Below are positions 35,715 to 48,896 of a stretch of DNA of 64,000 nucleotides, one piece after another. A program made the translations under genes and the position numbers. Under the pieces are notes generated by a model. That model saw only the letters and a list, made by a program, of their open reading frames with translations, was not told the origin of the DNA and made no database searches. The DNA is from Brasenia schreberi (taxonomy: Eukaryota; Streptophyta; Magnoliopsida; Nymphaeales; Cabombaceae), in contig JAYKKT010000080.1 in NCBI GenBank assembly GCA_036023115.1, forward strand, positions 8,941,501 to 9,005,500, given 5' to 3'. The stretch's first letter is position 1. The number at the start of each line of letters is the position of its first letter.

Positions 35715-38700
35715 TCGGCTCATATGTAGTATCACTCTTGCATGGCCGGTTCCAATCCCGGATAAAAGATGAGGGTTGCATTAGACTTTCGCCAGTCAAT
35801 ATAAAACCTTTTCGGATTTACCTACCATGGATTTTAGATAGCATGAACATTTCATTTTGGCATCAATTCTTAACAATGTGCGGCAGAGCATGAATGTGCG
35901 GCAGAGCATGAATGCAATGAAAACTAAGCAAGAACCTCTACATCTTTACCTGAATATATTGAATCAACTACAAAGAAGGTTCCCACATCGAGGACTGGTG
36001 TGGGTAAAGAAATTGGTCCTACTATATTTTCTTCCGAATGGACTGAATAAATTATAGAGAAGGTATTTGTATTTCATAATAGATAAATGTGGGCATAAGA
36101 AAGCTAGTCTTAGATAATAAGATTTGTATTAGTATTTAGAATATCAAAACATTGACTAGCAAGTTAATAGAGGTTCTAGATACTATAATTATAAGAAATA
36201 TTTATATTCTATGTTTACAAGAGATAAAGTGGATTGGAGAAAAAGTAAAGGAGATTGAAAATGCAAGTTTTAAATTATGGTACTCAAAAAAGAAAAGACT
36301 CAAAATGGAGTTTGTATTATTATAATTAAAAATTCAAAGGATAGTTCAGTACACATACAATAACAGTGATCAAATTATGATGATGAAATTAGTATTAATA
36401 GTAGAGGCTTTAAATATAATTTATACTTATGCACCTTAAGTAGGATTAAAAGATAGCATAAAGAAGGATTTTGGGAGAAGTTAGATAAAGGTAATTTAAA
36501 GAATTCTCAAAGATAGATTATTTGTTTGGAATGAGATGTAAATGGTCATGTGGATAAAGAAGTATTATAATATCAAGATATTTAAATTTTCTTATGACAT
36601 ATGATCTCTTTATAGCTAATATAATTTTCAAAAATGAGATAAACATCTAATCATTTATAAGAGCAACTTGTCACAAACACAAATTGATTATTTTGCCTAC
36701 ACGAGAAAAGATAGATCATATTGTAAGGATTACAAGGTAATACTAAGAGAAAGCTTAACTACCTATCATCGACTATTAGTTATGAATTTTCAAGTAAAAA
36801 GTGGTAAAGAGTATATAGAGCTACTCATACTAAATGATGGAACCTCAAAAATGAATAGAAGATATATTTAAATAAAAGTTTTCAAGAAGATCCTTGTTAT
36901 TATGTAGGTATATCTTGTGATACGTATAATAATATGATTAAGAATTTTAGGAAAGTAGCGAAAGATATGCTAGGTTAATCTAAGGAGACGTACCAGTACA
37001 AAAGAGAGCTTGGTAGTCGAGTAAAGTGACATGAGATAAGATCAACGAGAATGGAGCATGTTATAAATTGTGTTATGCCAACAACACTAAGAAAACTTGG
37101 GAGGCTTATAAAAAAGTAAAGAAAAATGAAAAAGGTCATTAGTGAAGCAAAAACTAAAATTTAGAAGGATTTATATAAAAGGTTCAACTTAAAAGAAGGT
37201 GAAAAAGATATTTTTAAGATAAGTAAGGCTAAAGATAAGAAAATTAAAGATCTTATCTTTGTTAGATTTATCAAAGATGAGGATGAGAAGATTCTAGTGG
37301 CAAGTGATGATATCAAAAATAGATAAAAGAATTAATTTATAAGGTTTTTAATAAAAATATAGGTGTTCGTATTAACTTAAAAGAGTTAACCAAATTTGAA
37401 GAGTATATAAACCATAATTGCTACATATGTATTCAAAAATTAAAGTTAATATCTTTAACGTATAAAGGTTGGTAAATTTGTAAGAGTAGACAATATTCCT
37501 ATAAAGTATAGAAAATTCTAGGATAGATGGGTATCACTTGTCTTAGACGATTATTTAATGAAATATGAAGAAACAAAAAGATGTATGAGAAATAGAAGAT
37601 GAGTATAGTTATACCCTTATACAAGAACACCATAAACATTCGGAATTGAGTAAATTATCAAAGTGTGAAGTTGATAAGTCATGCTATGCAATTATAGGAA
37701 AGAATTACTTAAAGTAGATTGACACAAGTATCAAGTAAAACAAAAAATCAATTTGGATTTATCCCATGAAGACTTGTTATTGAGGCTATCCACCTATTTA
37801 GATGTCTTACAAAATATTTTGGAGTAAAAAAAGAAGTACCTTCACAAGGTATTTATTGATATAGAAAAAGTTTATGATATGATACTAAAAGATATTCTTT
37901 TGAGAATTTTGAAAATGAGAGGTATTCTTTTGACATATATCAATCTTATAAGAGACATATGTCATATTAATAGATTAGTCTAAGGAAAAAGTTAATAGGA
38001 AGTTGGAGCTATGGAGAGAAACATTAGAAAGTAAAGGTTTATGATTTAGTAGAACAAAGACACAGAAATTAAGATGACACATATTACATTCCTTATAAGA
38101 AAATTTTAAATACTTAGGTTATGTTTTTCAAAATGATGAAAAAATTAATGGAATGCTACACATAGAATTAATGCATGTTAATTAAAGTGGAGAGGTGTGT
38201 TAGATATTCTATGTGATAAGAAGATACCACTACGTAAAAAGGTAAATATTATATAATTCAATTTGACATTATGTTATATGGTCTTTAATGTTAGGTAATT
38301 AATCATCAACATGTATAAAGATTACAAAAGATGTGTGTAGCAGAACTAAAGATGTAGAGATGGATGAGTAACTACCCAAGAAAAGTTTATATTCATAATG
38401 AGGTTATTATAAACAAATTGGAAGTAGTATCAATAAATGCTAAAACGAGAAAAAATTGATACATAGAAAGATAACCAAAGGAAGCTATGATAAGAGGGTA
38501 TGAGAAACTAGATAATTAAATATTAAAAAGAAAAAGAGAAAAACCATAAAGGTGTTGAAAGAAAATAATAAAAATGATTTAGGTTACGTTGAGTTAACTG
38601 TTTAGTATGATACACAATCTAGCTTTATGAAAACAAAGAATCTGTGTATCTGTTGGTTTATGTTTAGTTAACTGTTAGTATGGCATTCTATCGGACTCTA

Positions 38701-38770
38701 TGGAAACAAATAATTCATGTATCTGATTCATTTAATATGAGAAAAGACTTAGTTGTCGTGTATTTATTTA
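35715..38770 (+). mobile_element. RTE-type non-LTR retrotransposon, copy C (heavily decayed)
   Basis: Colinear with copies A and B: leader word CCGGATAAA(A/G) at 35758, endonuclease words (36120-36870; SQTQIDYF at 36668), RT remnants (about 37670-38050) and the C-terminal tail (about 38330-38600). It has many frameshifts and small deletions; the RT catalytic segment (QGSTLSPYLF...FADD) is deleted between about 37960 and 37985. It carries an 18-bp tandem duplication at about 35876-35912 and a duplicated 3' end (38590-38720). It is clearly the oldest of the three large copies. Confidence 0.8.
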
Positions 38771-39623
38771 TCTCTCATGATGTCCGCGTGTAAAATATAC
38801 ATATTTATACTGTTTATGATGGTGGAATCTACCGATGAAGAAAAAGAATGCGGACCTTACGGTTGCTGAGATGCCTGTTAGTAGAACACCGTCATCATCC
38901 TTGACCAGTTTAGCTGCAATTATATGTTTATCCGTGACTTACAGCTGACACCGTACCATACCCACCTTTCTTTTGAAATTATGATCGACGGTCCATTAGT
39001 GGTTTAGCGGTGTAAGAGAAGAAGTAATAGACTCTTCCCAATGATCTGGGTTTCGAATAACATCCAGGACCAGGCTAATTGCCAGCAGTACGCTTCCTTT
39101 TCTGTATTTCTTATGAAATGGGCAGTCGACTGATTTAGCGAAAGAATTCCTAGAATGCTCATCTATATATGACTTGTATTCTTTCTTGCTTAACAGAGTT
39201 AATAGTAAACCATGCTTATTAGAGGAAACATATAAAGGAAATGAAGTCACAGTGCGAATGCAATCCTAAGATATCATACTACTTCCATTTCAAAGCTAAA
39301 AAATTCTCGTTTACAAGGTCAAATGATAATACAAAGTTGTATGACAGATTTTCAAGCAAGCAAAAGGCTACTTTTGAAACTGCAAAAGAACAAGGACAAT
39401 CGTCTTCTACAGAATTACTACCTCCTACTGCAGAATGTAACAGTACAGTACGACCAGCAACTTCATCTTCTTTAAATTGCTGGTCCCCCGACTATGCCTA
39501 CCAGAGAAATATTGATTCATATAATCGCCTATTACCTTAAACTTGTCTGAGAATCTCTAATTGGATCCAGCCTTATTTTTCCTGTATGGTGTTATCCTTG
39601 GTGACCTCTGTTTTATATCTGCA

Positions 39624-42339
39624 TTAATCGATCTTCACAGAAGAATATATCTTTCTAACAAACCAAAAACAAGCATAAAAACCTACTGTTCCGGTCAACA
39701 CAAAGAAAGCATAAGATATAATCAACATGTAGCCGAAGTAGAGAATCCCTGACACGATCTTCGTTATCTCAAGCTTTGTGAAGAAATAGAAAATTGAATA
39801 GATAAATAGGTATAAAGCTGAAGAGCCAGCCGTCAGATAAGCCCTCCACCACCAATGGTAGTCCTCACTGCATAGCTGGAAGTAGCACAGTACGATCGTT
39901 ATCTCTGCACATGTCAGCAATAAGATAACTAACACGATGAAGAGGAAACCAAAGATGTAATAGAACTGGTTGCGCCAAAGGGACGTCAAGATGAAGAAGA
40001 GCTCAATGAAAACAGCACCAAAAGGCAAGATGCCTCCAACAAGAATTGAGGAGATTGGCTGCATATACCAGACTTGCTCAGGGATCTGTCTTGGGATTTT
40101 GTTAGTCTTCACAGGATCCTCAATTGCTGGTTTCTTGAATCCAAGATAACTTCCAACAAAAACCAGAGGTACCGATATGCCGAACCACAGAAAGACCAGT
40201 GCAAACATTGTCCCGAATGGAACCGCACCCGACGATTTCTCTCCCCAGATGAGTGCATTCAATACAAAGAAGATGGAAAAGAGAATGCCAGGAAAAATGA
40301 ATGCAGTCTTCAATGTGTTTATTTTCCATTCCGTTCCCTTGAACATTTTATACAACCTTGATGAAGCATATCCTGCAAATAAACCCATGAAGACCCATAG
40401 TATAACCATGGCAGTCATTAGCCCACCACGATTTGCAGGTGAAAGGAAACCTAGCAATGCAAAGATCACGGTGACAACTGTCATGCCAAAGAACTGAACT
40501 CCAGTTCCAGCATAAACACAGAGCAGGTCAGAATTAATTGGAGTCCTGAATACATCTCCATGAACAAGTTTCCAACCACTTTCTTCCTGTGCTTCATCTT
40601 GTGTTTCCGGTTGGTTGTAGTTAGCAATGTCTTTGTAAAGAGTGCGCATCATAATCATAGCCACCATGCCAGAAAGGAATAAAACGACCATCAAGGAGTT
40701 GACAATAGAGAACCAATGAATTCGATCATCACTCATGTGAAGATACGTATCCCAGCGAGAAGCCCATTTGATTTCACTTGTCTGAAGGGGGAAACAAAAA
40801 TGTTGAGGAATACAGTATAAATCGCGAAGAAAAAGTTATAAGTCAGTACCTCAAAGGTCACACTGTAAGTGAATATGATCTCCTTGTCTGCCTCTACCTC
40901 CTGAGCAACAGCCCTGTGTTCCCTTATCTTCTTTTCATTGCATGCACTTAACTGAGGTTTTTTGTCATCCCATGGTTTCTGATACTCATGATGTACACTG
41001 TTTCAAGTTAAAGCAGTAGGCTCAGGATAGCACAATCATGCTGAACACGAAAAAGACAAAAGAAGTTGAATACATCCATATCTCAAGCACAAGACGTGGA
41101 AATAAAGGTACAATAGAAGAATTAGAAGATCAAGAAGATAGGACGGGAGGCAAGAAAAAATCATGACAAAAATCACTACCCATGAATATCAGAAACTCAA
41201 GGAGACAAAATAGAAGGCGAAGATGCCCATGATCTGAGACTGTAAGTAGACAATCTCTTAAGCTCAAGGTACAGAACCGGAGGCAAGATGAGAAGCATCG
41301 TAAATTACAAGCATTGGAAACAACAACAGGCACCAAAACCATGCTGGGAACTGGCTGCCATACATGCGGCAGCACGCAGCATAAGAGGAAAATATCCGAC
41401 ATTATCAGTATTCGGAGAAAATCTGTCGGCCTCCTTTCACGTTGTCGGCACCCCACTCCCTCGGTATGCAATGTCCTTCCAACCCGTGAGGTGGGCCACC
41501 GGGCCAACCCTTGACCAAGTGAAGACGGGGATGAGGTGATGGTGATTCGGTCCCAAGTGGGGACGAAGAGGTGGACGTTGCCGAGGACGACAAGGATTTT
41601 GGGTGGGAGAGGATAATACTATGGTTGTATAACCAGGGAGGGAAAAACATGTATCTATGACAGTAAACCGATAATGTGCATGGTTGCATATACAAAGCTA
41701 TGGCGATTCCTTGGTATTATATATGTATATGCAACAAGGAGATAGTCAATATCTCTGAAATTAGACTATAAAATCATTCCATAATGAAAACAAAAAACAT
41801 TCAATCAGGAATCCATCACCGGCGCTCAGAACATAGCAAATAAATAAACAAAAGATCTACCATATTCTCAAAACTTGCTTTTGCGTTTCATGCTTAACAT
41901 TAAGAAAGCTGCTTTATTTTTGCACCCACAACGTTAGCTCAACAATAGGGTTCTCAACTCCCAAGTTGCAGTGGCGATTTTGATTTCCGGGGTGGTGCAT
42001 GCATGTGTTGGCTGTGTTATGCTTAGTCCTCCTTTTGTACATAAAGAAGAAAAACGAAAGCTGCAGTATTTTTGCTGTTTTGTGGAGGCAAAGACATCAC
42101 AACTTAACTTTTAGACGAGTACTTTTTCCCAGCTTAATCAAAAAGATCCATTCAGGCTTTGCGTTAACAAGATATACTCATAATGGTTTAGAATAAGCCA
42201 GGGTTATCAAATGGAATATTCTAACACTCATCCCTTCATGTATAAAGATAAAGAATTGGAAGGGCATAGATCTTTGAAAATATCAACTTCCGTAGAGAAA
42301 GTACCATAAAAACATTTCAAGATCCTTGTGGCACATGAC

Positions 42340-42403
<64 letters not shown>

Positions 42404-44924
42404 GCGGAGTGACCTGAAAACCAACAATACGAGCAAGACCTGTTTCAACATCGTTGTGATACATGACTTTGAAGTCTAGATGATTATTGATGAAGTACTT
42501 TTCTTCCTTGCTCTGTAGAGGATTTCATGAAATGAGCTGCAATACATAAAAAGAGAAAAGGAGGGGAAAATAGTCGGAGAAAGGAAACGGTTCTCTTAAG
42601 TTTAGCTGACCCCAGAATAACTGGCTCTGAATCCAACAGGGAACCCATGCTCATAGGTTGTCTTGTTTCCGTCCCTCTGCAGCCTGACTGCAACTGGAAG
42701 ATTATCCAAAATCCTATTTAAATCAAACCAAAATTTCATACATCAGTACCATCATGAACATCGTAGATTGCGTCTTTAATACCTTAAAGAAAGAGGGGGA
42801 AAAAAGGAGGACAGAGTATCTAAACAAAAACTATAAGTTCTTACATATTCACATGGTATTGATCATCTATTTTCTCCTTAAAGCTCTTTGCAGATTCGGC
42901 ATCAAGTTTGACCAGGCATGCAACTTTGCATGACCCATCCACTCTCATGTTGAACTGAAAGATTGTGATTCATCTCATGTTATCCACCAAGCAACAAGGA
43001 GGTAGACATAGAAACCAATTTGCTTCCAAGTTCGATAAGATCGCAAAGTGCCAAAGCTTACCGAGTAAACGGAATTCTCAATGCGGTCACCTCGAAGAAC
43101 CTCTCCCAAATTCTCTGCACTGTTCATAACTTTAGGAGGCTTACAATAGTTCAGAAAATAGAAATCGTACGGAAGTTGCGTTTTTATAGATGAAAGCTTG
43201 TTCACTTTCACTTGCAACTCATCACCCTGAGATGAGAAATGAAATCCACCATAAGAATGTTGGTGGGTCATATGTTTGTATAAAGCATTTAAAGTACTGC
43301 TCAGAAAACAAAAGCATATTGTGATCGCCAACAACAAAATGAACGAATTTCTCACAATGTGCATAATACCCTAGTGATTCCAGAATACATTCCGTTGCTT
43401 CTTCCATGCCACTATGCTTCCACTCATCGGGAATGCAGATTGAATGAGAAAGATGTCATTGTTTTGTCAAATAAGCTCTGAATAAATGCTCAGGACTCTA
43501 GGAACACTAGTATCTAGACTAACATCAAAGACTTACTGTTTCAATTTTATCAAGTATAACACGTTTGATCAAGAGATCATAGATGAAATTTAGTAACAGT
43601 TGAAATATCTCGAATTATCAAGATGACCTCCTTCTGAGTACAACTGACATCCTGCATGTTGGTGCCAAACAGAAGACCAGAATAGAATACCCTTTTCAAG
43701 AACATGAATGTCTCAATTAACCGAATTTTCAGTAAGATCATTTCCTTGAGACAAAGAATGTATCATAGCCGCGTACTTGTGAAGTACCCATCGCCAAAAG
43801 AAGCAATATATTTTACAGAGAATGCCTGTCTTGTGACTTGGAACAAATAATTTGGCCACAGGTTAGAAGGGTCGTAGCTTGATTTGGATCTTGAAAGTTG
43901 AAATGACAGGCTCAGTCTTGTGACTTGGAACATTAGGCTTCATTCAAGGGTTCGATATTCTCACACGTGAACTAGAGTCAAAATCTTATCCCATTGTCTT
44001 ATCCATTTGTATCATGATGAGAACATGCCTGTCCTATTGTTTGTATTTACAATATGGTAGAAGCTTATACCAAGATTGTTCCAGAATCATTTATTGTATG
44101 ACAAGCTCAACAGATCTGAAAAGAGAAAAGGCGTAGCATCTCCCAGTGATTACAACCTGAAACATATTAACTTCATGCCACTAGCAAATCTATCCTTCAT
44201 TCTCATCAACGAATGAACATGTCTTATTATTCAGGTCACAAATCAATAATTTCTCTGCAATGAAGGAAATGCCAAGTGAAAAAGCACAATCAAAACTTAC
44301 TAGCACATAAAGAAAACTCCAAAGCAAGATCTTTCATCTATATTAAAGGGAAACTACCACAAAGATTGCTACTACTCATGACACCCTTCTTCCTAAACAA
44401 TTACAAGCAACCGCACATAAACTGCCATTTCTCAAATCTCATACTCAAGGGGTCCATCCACCGACCCGTTCGAGTCATAACCAATGCAGAATGAGTATAC
44501 AAGAGAACACCACAACCACCAATCAAACAAATCAATCACCGGAAACGTGAAAGCAAAACGAAGAAAAAGTAATCTCAAGCAAATGCGAGAAGAAATTCAA
44601 AAGCGAAGCAAGTGCAAAGTTACATAAGATTCAGGATCAATGGAAACTCCAAAAACCCATAACAAACAAAAACCGACAAAGACTGAGAACTGCCGATAAC
44701 GCGGTAAATCAGACAGACCCAGAACGAGCTGTCATTGAAGATTAAAGAATTATAAAGGAAAAGAAAAGAGAAAACAGCGATCTTTGGGAAGGAAAAAATG
44801 ATTCTGTTTCTTCAGGAACCTGACGGAAGTCTCGAGGGGCAACACCGGGAAGGTAGAAGCCATCTACCACGACGGTAGAGAAGCCAACGAAGAAGACAAG
44901 AATCACGCCCGAGACGGACACCAT
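39624..44924 (-). CDS. TMN8: Transmembrane nine superfamily (EMP70/TMN8-like) protein
   Basis: Seven exons (minus): 44924-44820, 43226-43062, 42954-42845, 42713-42611, 42512-42400, 40997-40850, 40781-39624. They join in phase to 633 aa; the TMN8-TMN10 group is about 640. Residues 1-22 are a signal peptide followed by GFYLPGVAPRDF, a family signature. The lumenal domain covers about 23-255 (VNKLSS-KTQLPYDFYFLNYCKPPK; ENLGEVLRGDRIENSVY). Nine membrane segments all lie in the last exon (from about 265). The C-terminus YSSVKID contains the KxD/E signal that holds plant TMN/EMP proteins in the Golgi through COPI. The role, by family, is Golgi/endosome membrane protein sorting. The ATG at 44924 was chosen over one 8 codons upstream because the signal peptide follows it directly. 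TMN8, TMN9 and TMN10 cannot be told apart here. Confidence 0.93.
41933..42005 (+). repeat. SINE-like copy 5, in TMN intron 5
   Basis: GTTAGCTCAACAATAGG (A-box-like), then 'actcccaagttgcagtgg', 'gatttccggggtggtgcatg'. It follows the family word order but has a poor B box. Confidence 0.4.
42343..42398 (-). repeat. (TC)28 microsatellite at the splice donor of TMN intron 5
   Basis: On the gene strand exon 5 ends CACAG| and the intron is GTCTCTCTC... for 56 nt, so the repeat starts within the GT dinucleotide context. Confidence 0.92.
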
Positions 44925-45154
44925 TTTCGTTGCCGATCCTCGGTGCAACCACCACTACTGTTAGAAAGAGAGCTCTTTGTTGCCTGCTGTGGCATTGATA
45001 TTAACGGTATTGATGGTCGAAATAAGGCGGGTACCCTTGGTTTTGACTTCTGGTGTTGTACCGACTCTTTTAAAAATTACAAAATATGGAACATACATCG
45101 GCTTCCACTAAAAAGAACGTCTGTAAATATAATGCAATGCCTTCACAACGATCA

Positions 45155-45245
45155 ATAGCTCACCTGTCTAGGAGTTGACTCCCAAGTTGAAGGCCATAGT
45201 TCGATACTTGGGGCGTGTATCCGGCTTCTCCCTCCCCATTGTAGC
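45155..45245 (+). repeat. tRNA-derived SINE-like copy 6
   Basis: TAGCTCACCTG (A-box-like) at 45156, 'gactcccaagttgaaggcca', AGTTCGATACTTGG (B-box-like), GGGCGTGTATCCGGCTTCTCC. It is among the clearest copies of the family. Confidence 0.6.
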
Positions 45246-45440
45246 ATAAATAAAAAGAATGTCAACTTGATGAAATGACGAGGAATTTCTATCTTGTTAA
45301 GATCGTGCTCCCAAACCTTGATATTTATTTGGTAGAAATGATGTGTTGACCTTTTGAAACACCGTAAACATGATACTTTCATAACATGGCACGTTTTGCA
45401 TTTTTGTTTCGTTCGATGGGGAACCTGAAGCTAAAATAAA

Positions 45441-45512
45441 AGCACGCCCTAGATATCGAATTCATGACCTTCCACTTGTGAGTCCACGGCCAAGCCAGGT
45501 GAGCTATCCTTG
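45441..45512 (-). repeat. tRNA-derived SINE-like copy 7, inverted to copy 6
   Basis: Reverse strand reads ATAGCTCACCTGGC, GACTCACAAGTGGAAGGTCAT, ATTCGATATCTAGGGCGTGC. It aligns along its whole length with copy 6, about 200 bp away in opposite orientation. Confidence 0.6.
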
Positions 45513-45859
45513 TTGTGTGCATCTTTTGCCTTTTGAGGAAGCACACAATGTGAAGTGCTCAAAGCAGACCCTTTTTTATGTGAATCATTTTGAGCCACAG
45601 TTGCAAGTCGTTTCGATCAAATCATGGGTAGCATGAATATGGACTCAATATGATTGATTTGGTCAAAATCAACCTTTTAATGGTATAATTTTGAAAGGAA
45701 ACGCCAATTTAAGTATTAAAATCAGTTGAATCTTAATAATGCTTTCATGCTGATTCATACTACTCTGGCCGTACTGAAATCCATCCACGCTGTTGAATTT
45801 TGAAGCCTTGAAGGCGACTTCTCAAATGCCTAGAGAGGAAATGGTTTTTCTTTTCTTTG

Positions 45860-45952
45860 TTACAACGGGGGCACGCTGAAGCCTGGTACGCAGGCCTGGT
45901 TATCGAACTTACGGCCTTCATCTTATTAATCGAGTCACTAGCAAGGTCCATG
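45860..45952 (-). repeat. tRNA-derived SINE-like copy 8
   Basis: Reverse strand: GACTCG...AAGATGAAGGCCGTAAG, GTTCGATAACCAGGC, CAGGCTTCAGCGTGCCCCC, then an A-rich end (aacaaagaaaagaaaaa). Confidence 0.5.
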
Positions 45953-45989
45953 GTTTAATAGTTAATCTTCAGTAATATGATTCATATGA

Positions 45990-47489
45990 ATGATAAATTA
46001 TGCTATAATAGCTGTTCTTTGGAGAACTGCCTCACTTGAGCCTGCACGGCCTTGGTTGGGATTCGGTAACAACGACAAGTTGATCATTTTGCTTGCTCTA
46101 AGGAGCCCCTTCAAGGTCATAAAACAGACCCGGCAAGCTAATACATGCACTCATTTTCTCGATGGGCAAGATGGGGTTAGGCAGACAGCAACGATATTAT
46201 GGAAAGTTAAATACATTAAACCAAAGCTATCTACTCCGGTGGTTTATCCTTCCAACAGGAATTGCTTCCAAGAGAACTTAGTAGCTAAAACGATCTGCAT
46301 GCAGTTCATCTACTTTTCTGCCCATTGACACTCTAGACCCAGCAGTGACCTCTGCACTGCTGCTACAACATCCTTTCTAGATTATTCAACCACAATTTTA
46401 GATTCCTTAATCTCAGATAAAATATCGGCCCACCGATGTGATCTGCAATTCCTTCGCTTCAGTTTAGTCATCGAGCCAGCTTCTTAGAAATGACTGGTGC
46501 GCTCTTGAACGGTGAATCCTCTGTGCCACTGCCTATTTCTTGTCCTATAAATCGATAGCATTGACCATCTGGTGGGGTGGCATCCAACGAATCTAATATA
46601 TGCTCTAGTCATTTAGCTCTGTAAAAAACTTGTACAAGCAGGGATCAACAAGTTCTAAATCATTATTTAACGTGTCATGGAGACCACAACCAGTAGAACT
46701 TGAATCATAAATGATAAATGAAACCCACATTAATTGAAAGAATGGAGGCACCAGCAACCCACTCACTTTCCACAGCGCAGAGTACCAGGCTTCTAAATAC
46801 TGAGTTCGAGTTCCATATGTACAAAATAATGCACTTCTCTTTATAAGAAATCGTGCACAGGTGTTCGTCAGGGTTTTGCTTCAGATATTTCTTCTCTTTG
46901 AAGGAGTTTCATATGGGTTCAAGAGAACCCATACAGAGGGTACTCAACATCACTTTGAAAACAGTCACTTCTTTAAAGAGCAATCTATTATAAGCTTCTA
47001 TAAACAAGCAAGTGCCAATTGGAAAATTGATGCTACTAGCATTGGCTCCCAAGGCAAATCTACTAACCTCCAAGCTTTACACTGAAATTTTCTTCTCTTC
47101 TTTTATAGGCAAGGTGGGATTAGAAGGACCTCCTATCAGACAAGCACACTTCCAGCATGGAACTCGTGACCTTTGACATGAAGGTTCCTTTTAGTCCATC
47201 TGCTAGCGGTGAGAGCTGTAGCTCCTTATGCATTAAGATGGTGTTGTTCCAACCCCATGAACAGCGCTTGCTTCAAGTTATCAATCACAAAAGACAGATT
47301 GTAGTTGACATGGTCTCCACAATGGTGTTAATGCACAGTTGTTTTATGAAAACTCTTGTTTGTCTAGGCATGATGCACATTGGCTTGTCAATGAGCATTC
47401 CATTGCTTGGGTCATTTCTTTGATCTCCAGAAGAATCTTAGATCCGTGGACCTTACAACCTTGGAAATGAACATCTAAGTACTTCTTTT
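45990..47489. other. Intergenic, no gene recognised
   Basis: Short open frames (45990-46328, 46861-47085, 47157-47423) were read and show no known domain. The base composition is less AT-rich than the transposon blocks, so an unrecognised gene fragment cannot be excluded. Confidence 0.3.
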
Positions 47490-47592
47490 TGGTATAGTGG
47501 GGAGGCTGAAGCCAGATACACGCCATCAGATATCCAACTCATAACCTTCATCTTGTGAGTTGGCCTGGCCGAAAGAACTAGTGCCACTGCAA
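47490..47592 (-). repeat. tRNA-derived SINE-like copy 9
   Basis: Reverse strand: AACTCACAAGATGAAGGTTAT, AGTTGGATATCTGATGGCGTG, TATCTGGCTTCAGCCTCCCC, ACTATACC. It keeps the 3' word shared by copies 3, 6 and 8. Confidence 0.5.
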
Positions 47593-48310
47593 CATCTAAG
47601 CACTTCACGAACACTTGAATCATAAATATGTTTCACCGCATCATGGAATCGAGACAAAGTCCATGAATTGAGTTCATAGCAAATAAATTGGCAAAGAACC
47701 TTTCTTGGAAGCTTAAAGAAACCAATCTTAAAATGTTCAAAACAAAAGATGGTCTCTGGGTCCATTTTAAAAACTTCAATTAATCACAATGGATTTTCAG
47801 AATTCCTTCATGAAGCTAGTAAACTAATCGAAGATTTCATTGAAATCTAGAACTTTCATTTGGGTCTCTGAGCACATACTGCAATGGTGATTAACAAGGT
47901 TATCTCAAGGATCAATCAAGCTTAAATGTATTCGCAACTCTCTTCTAGCAATTTGGATTGAAGGGAGCAACATATGCTCAAGACCTGTTAGAGCAATAGG
48001 TGGAGATTTTCTGCAAGTGGAACAATCTTGGGTTAGCGCTCCCAAGGGGCTTGGGACTACCATACACAACAGAGCCTTCACCGGACTTAAACGTTGTCCC
48101 CTGCAAATCAAAATTACTCCAAGCTCATGAACGCTTGAAAGGTATTTGAATAGTTCAACCACTCTTGGGATTAACAAAATTAATATAATATATGTGAAGT
48201 GCACGCAGGCATCGGTACAACAAAATTGGTATAAGTGCAATAGGATTCGTCATCAATGACCATGTTTTTGGTGAGTGCGGCCACTTCTGTTGCCATAATT
48301 CAGCGGCCAC
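47593..48310. other. Intergenic, no gene recognised
   Basis: A 111-codon minus-strand frame (47905-48240) has no family signature. Nothing else seen. Confidence 0.3.
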
Positions 48311-48792
48311 TTTATATAGGGATGGCAATACCTGCCCGCCCCGTGGTAGAATGAAGCGGGTCTTCGGAGTTGAAAACCTGCCCCGCTGCCGGGTTGGGTG
48401 GACATACCACACAGGGCAGGGCATTAGGTTTATGGATTGGCACCCCTATAGAGAGAGAAACATTGGTACAAATTCGAGCGTTTGCGATAACTATTCTCAT
48501 CGTTGTAACCCTCCAAATATTTTGAAAAATAAATATGAGGAATAAACGGTCGAAAATATGATAAAACCGTTTATGTCTACATAAATGACTGACGTTCATG
48601 TTAGTTTTTTCAACGGTTCTTAAAACCGCCGATAATTATTGAAATTATTTTTCGGCAGTTGCATAGTTCAATTTCGATGGTTTGGAACCGTTGGAATGTT
48701 TTATTTTTCTTTGGCAGTTCTTTTGGTTATTTCGATGGTTCCAATCGTCAGAAATAGTTTTTATAAACGGAAGGACTAAAACTCTAATAGTG
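48311..48792. repeat. Transposon-end-like DNA: GC-rich strip then CACTA-type subterminal repeats
   Basis: 48318-48420 is a GC-rich 'ggatggcaatacctgcccgc' strip of the kind found in old plant DNA transposons. 48543-48792 contains repeated AACCG(T/C)CG and CGATGGTT words in both orientations and then TCTAATAGTG, resembling a CACTA subterminal region. The exact element boundaries are not resolved. Confidence 0.45.
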
Positions 48793-48896
48793 AATCATCT
48801 TTCTTTCTCTCTTGCGATTTTCCAGTGACTCTCTCTTGACGGCAACTCGTGCACGCATGATTTCAACGAGCAAATCACTTTACAACAAGATCTAAT

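Noticed and set aside
42228..42464. Frame with a long Ser-Leu repeat
   Set aside because: Translation of the (TC)n tract in TMN intron 5 fused to the real exon 5; the exon is already in the TMN gene.
47905..48240. 111-codon minus-strand frame
   Set aside because: No recognised motif, and no splice partners found.
48783..48792. TCTAATAGTG taken as the exact right end of a CACTA element
   Set aside because: No matching CACTA start or 3-bp target duplication was found, and tnp2 coding lies to its right, so the boundary is not claimed.
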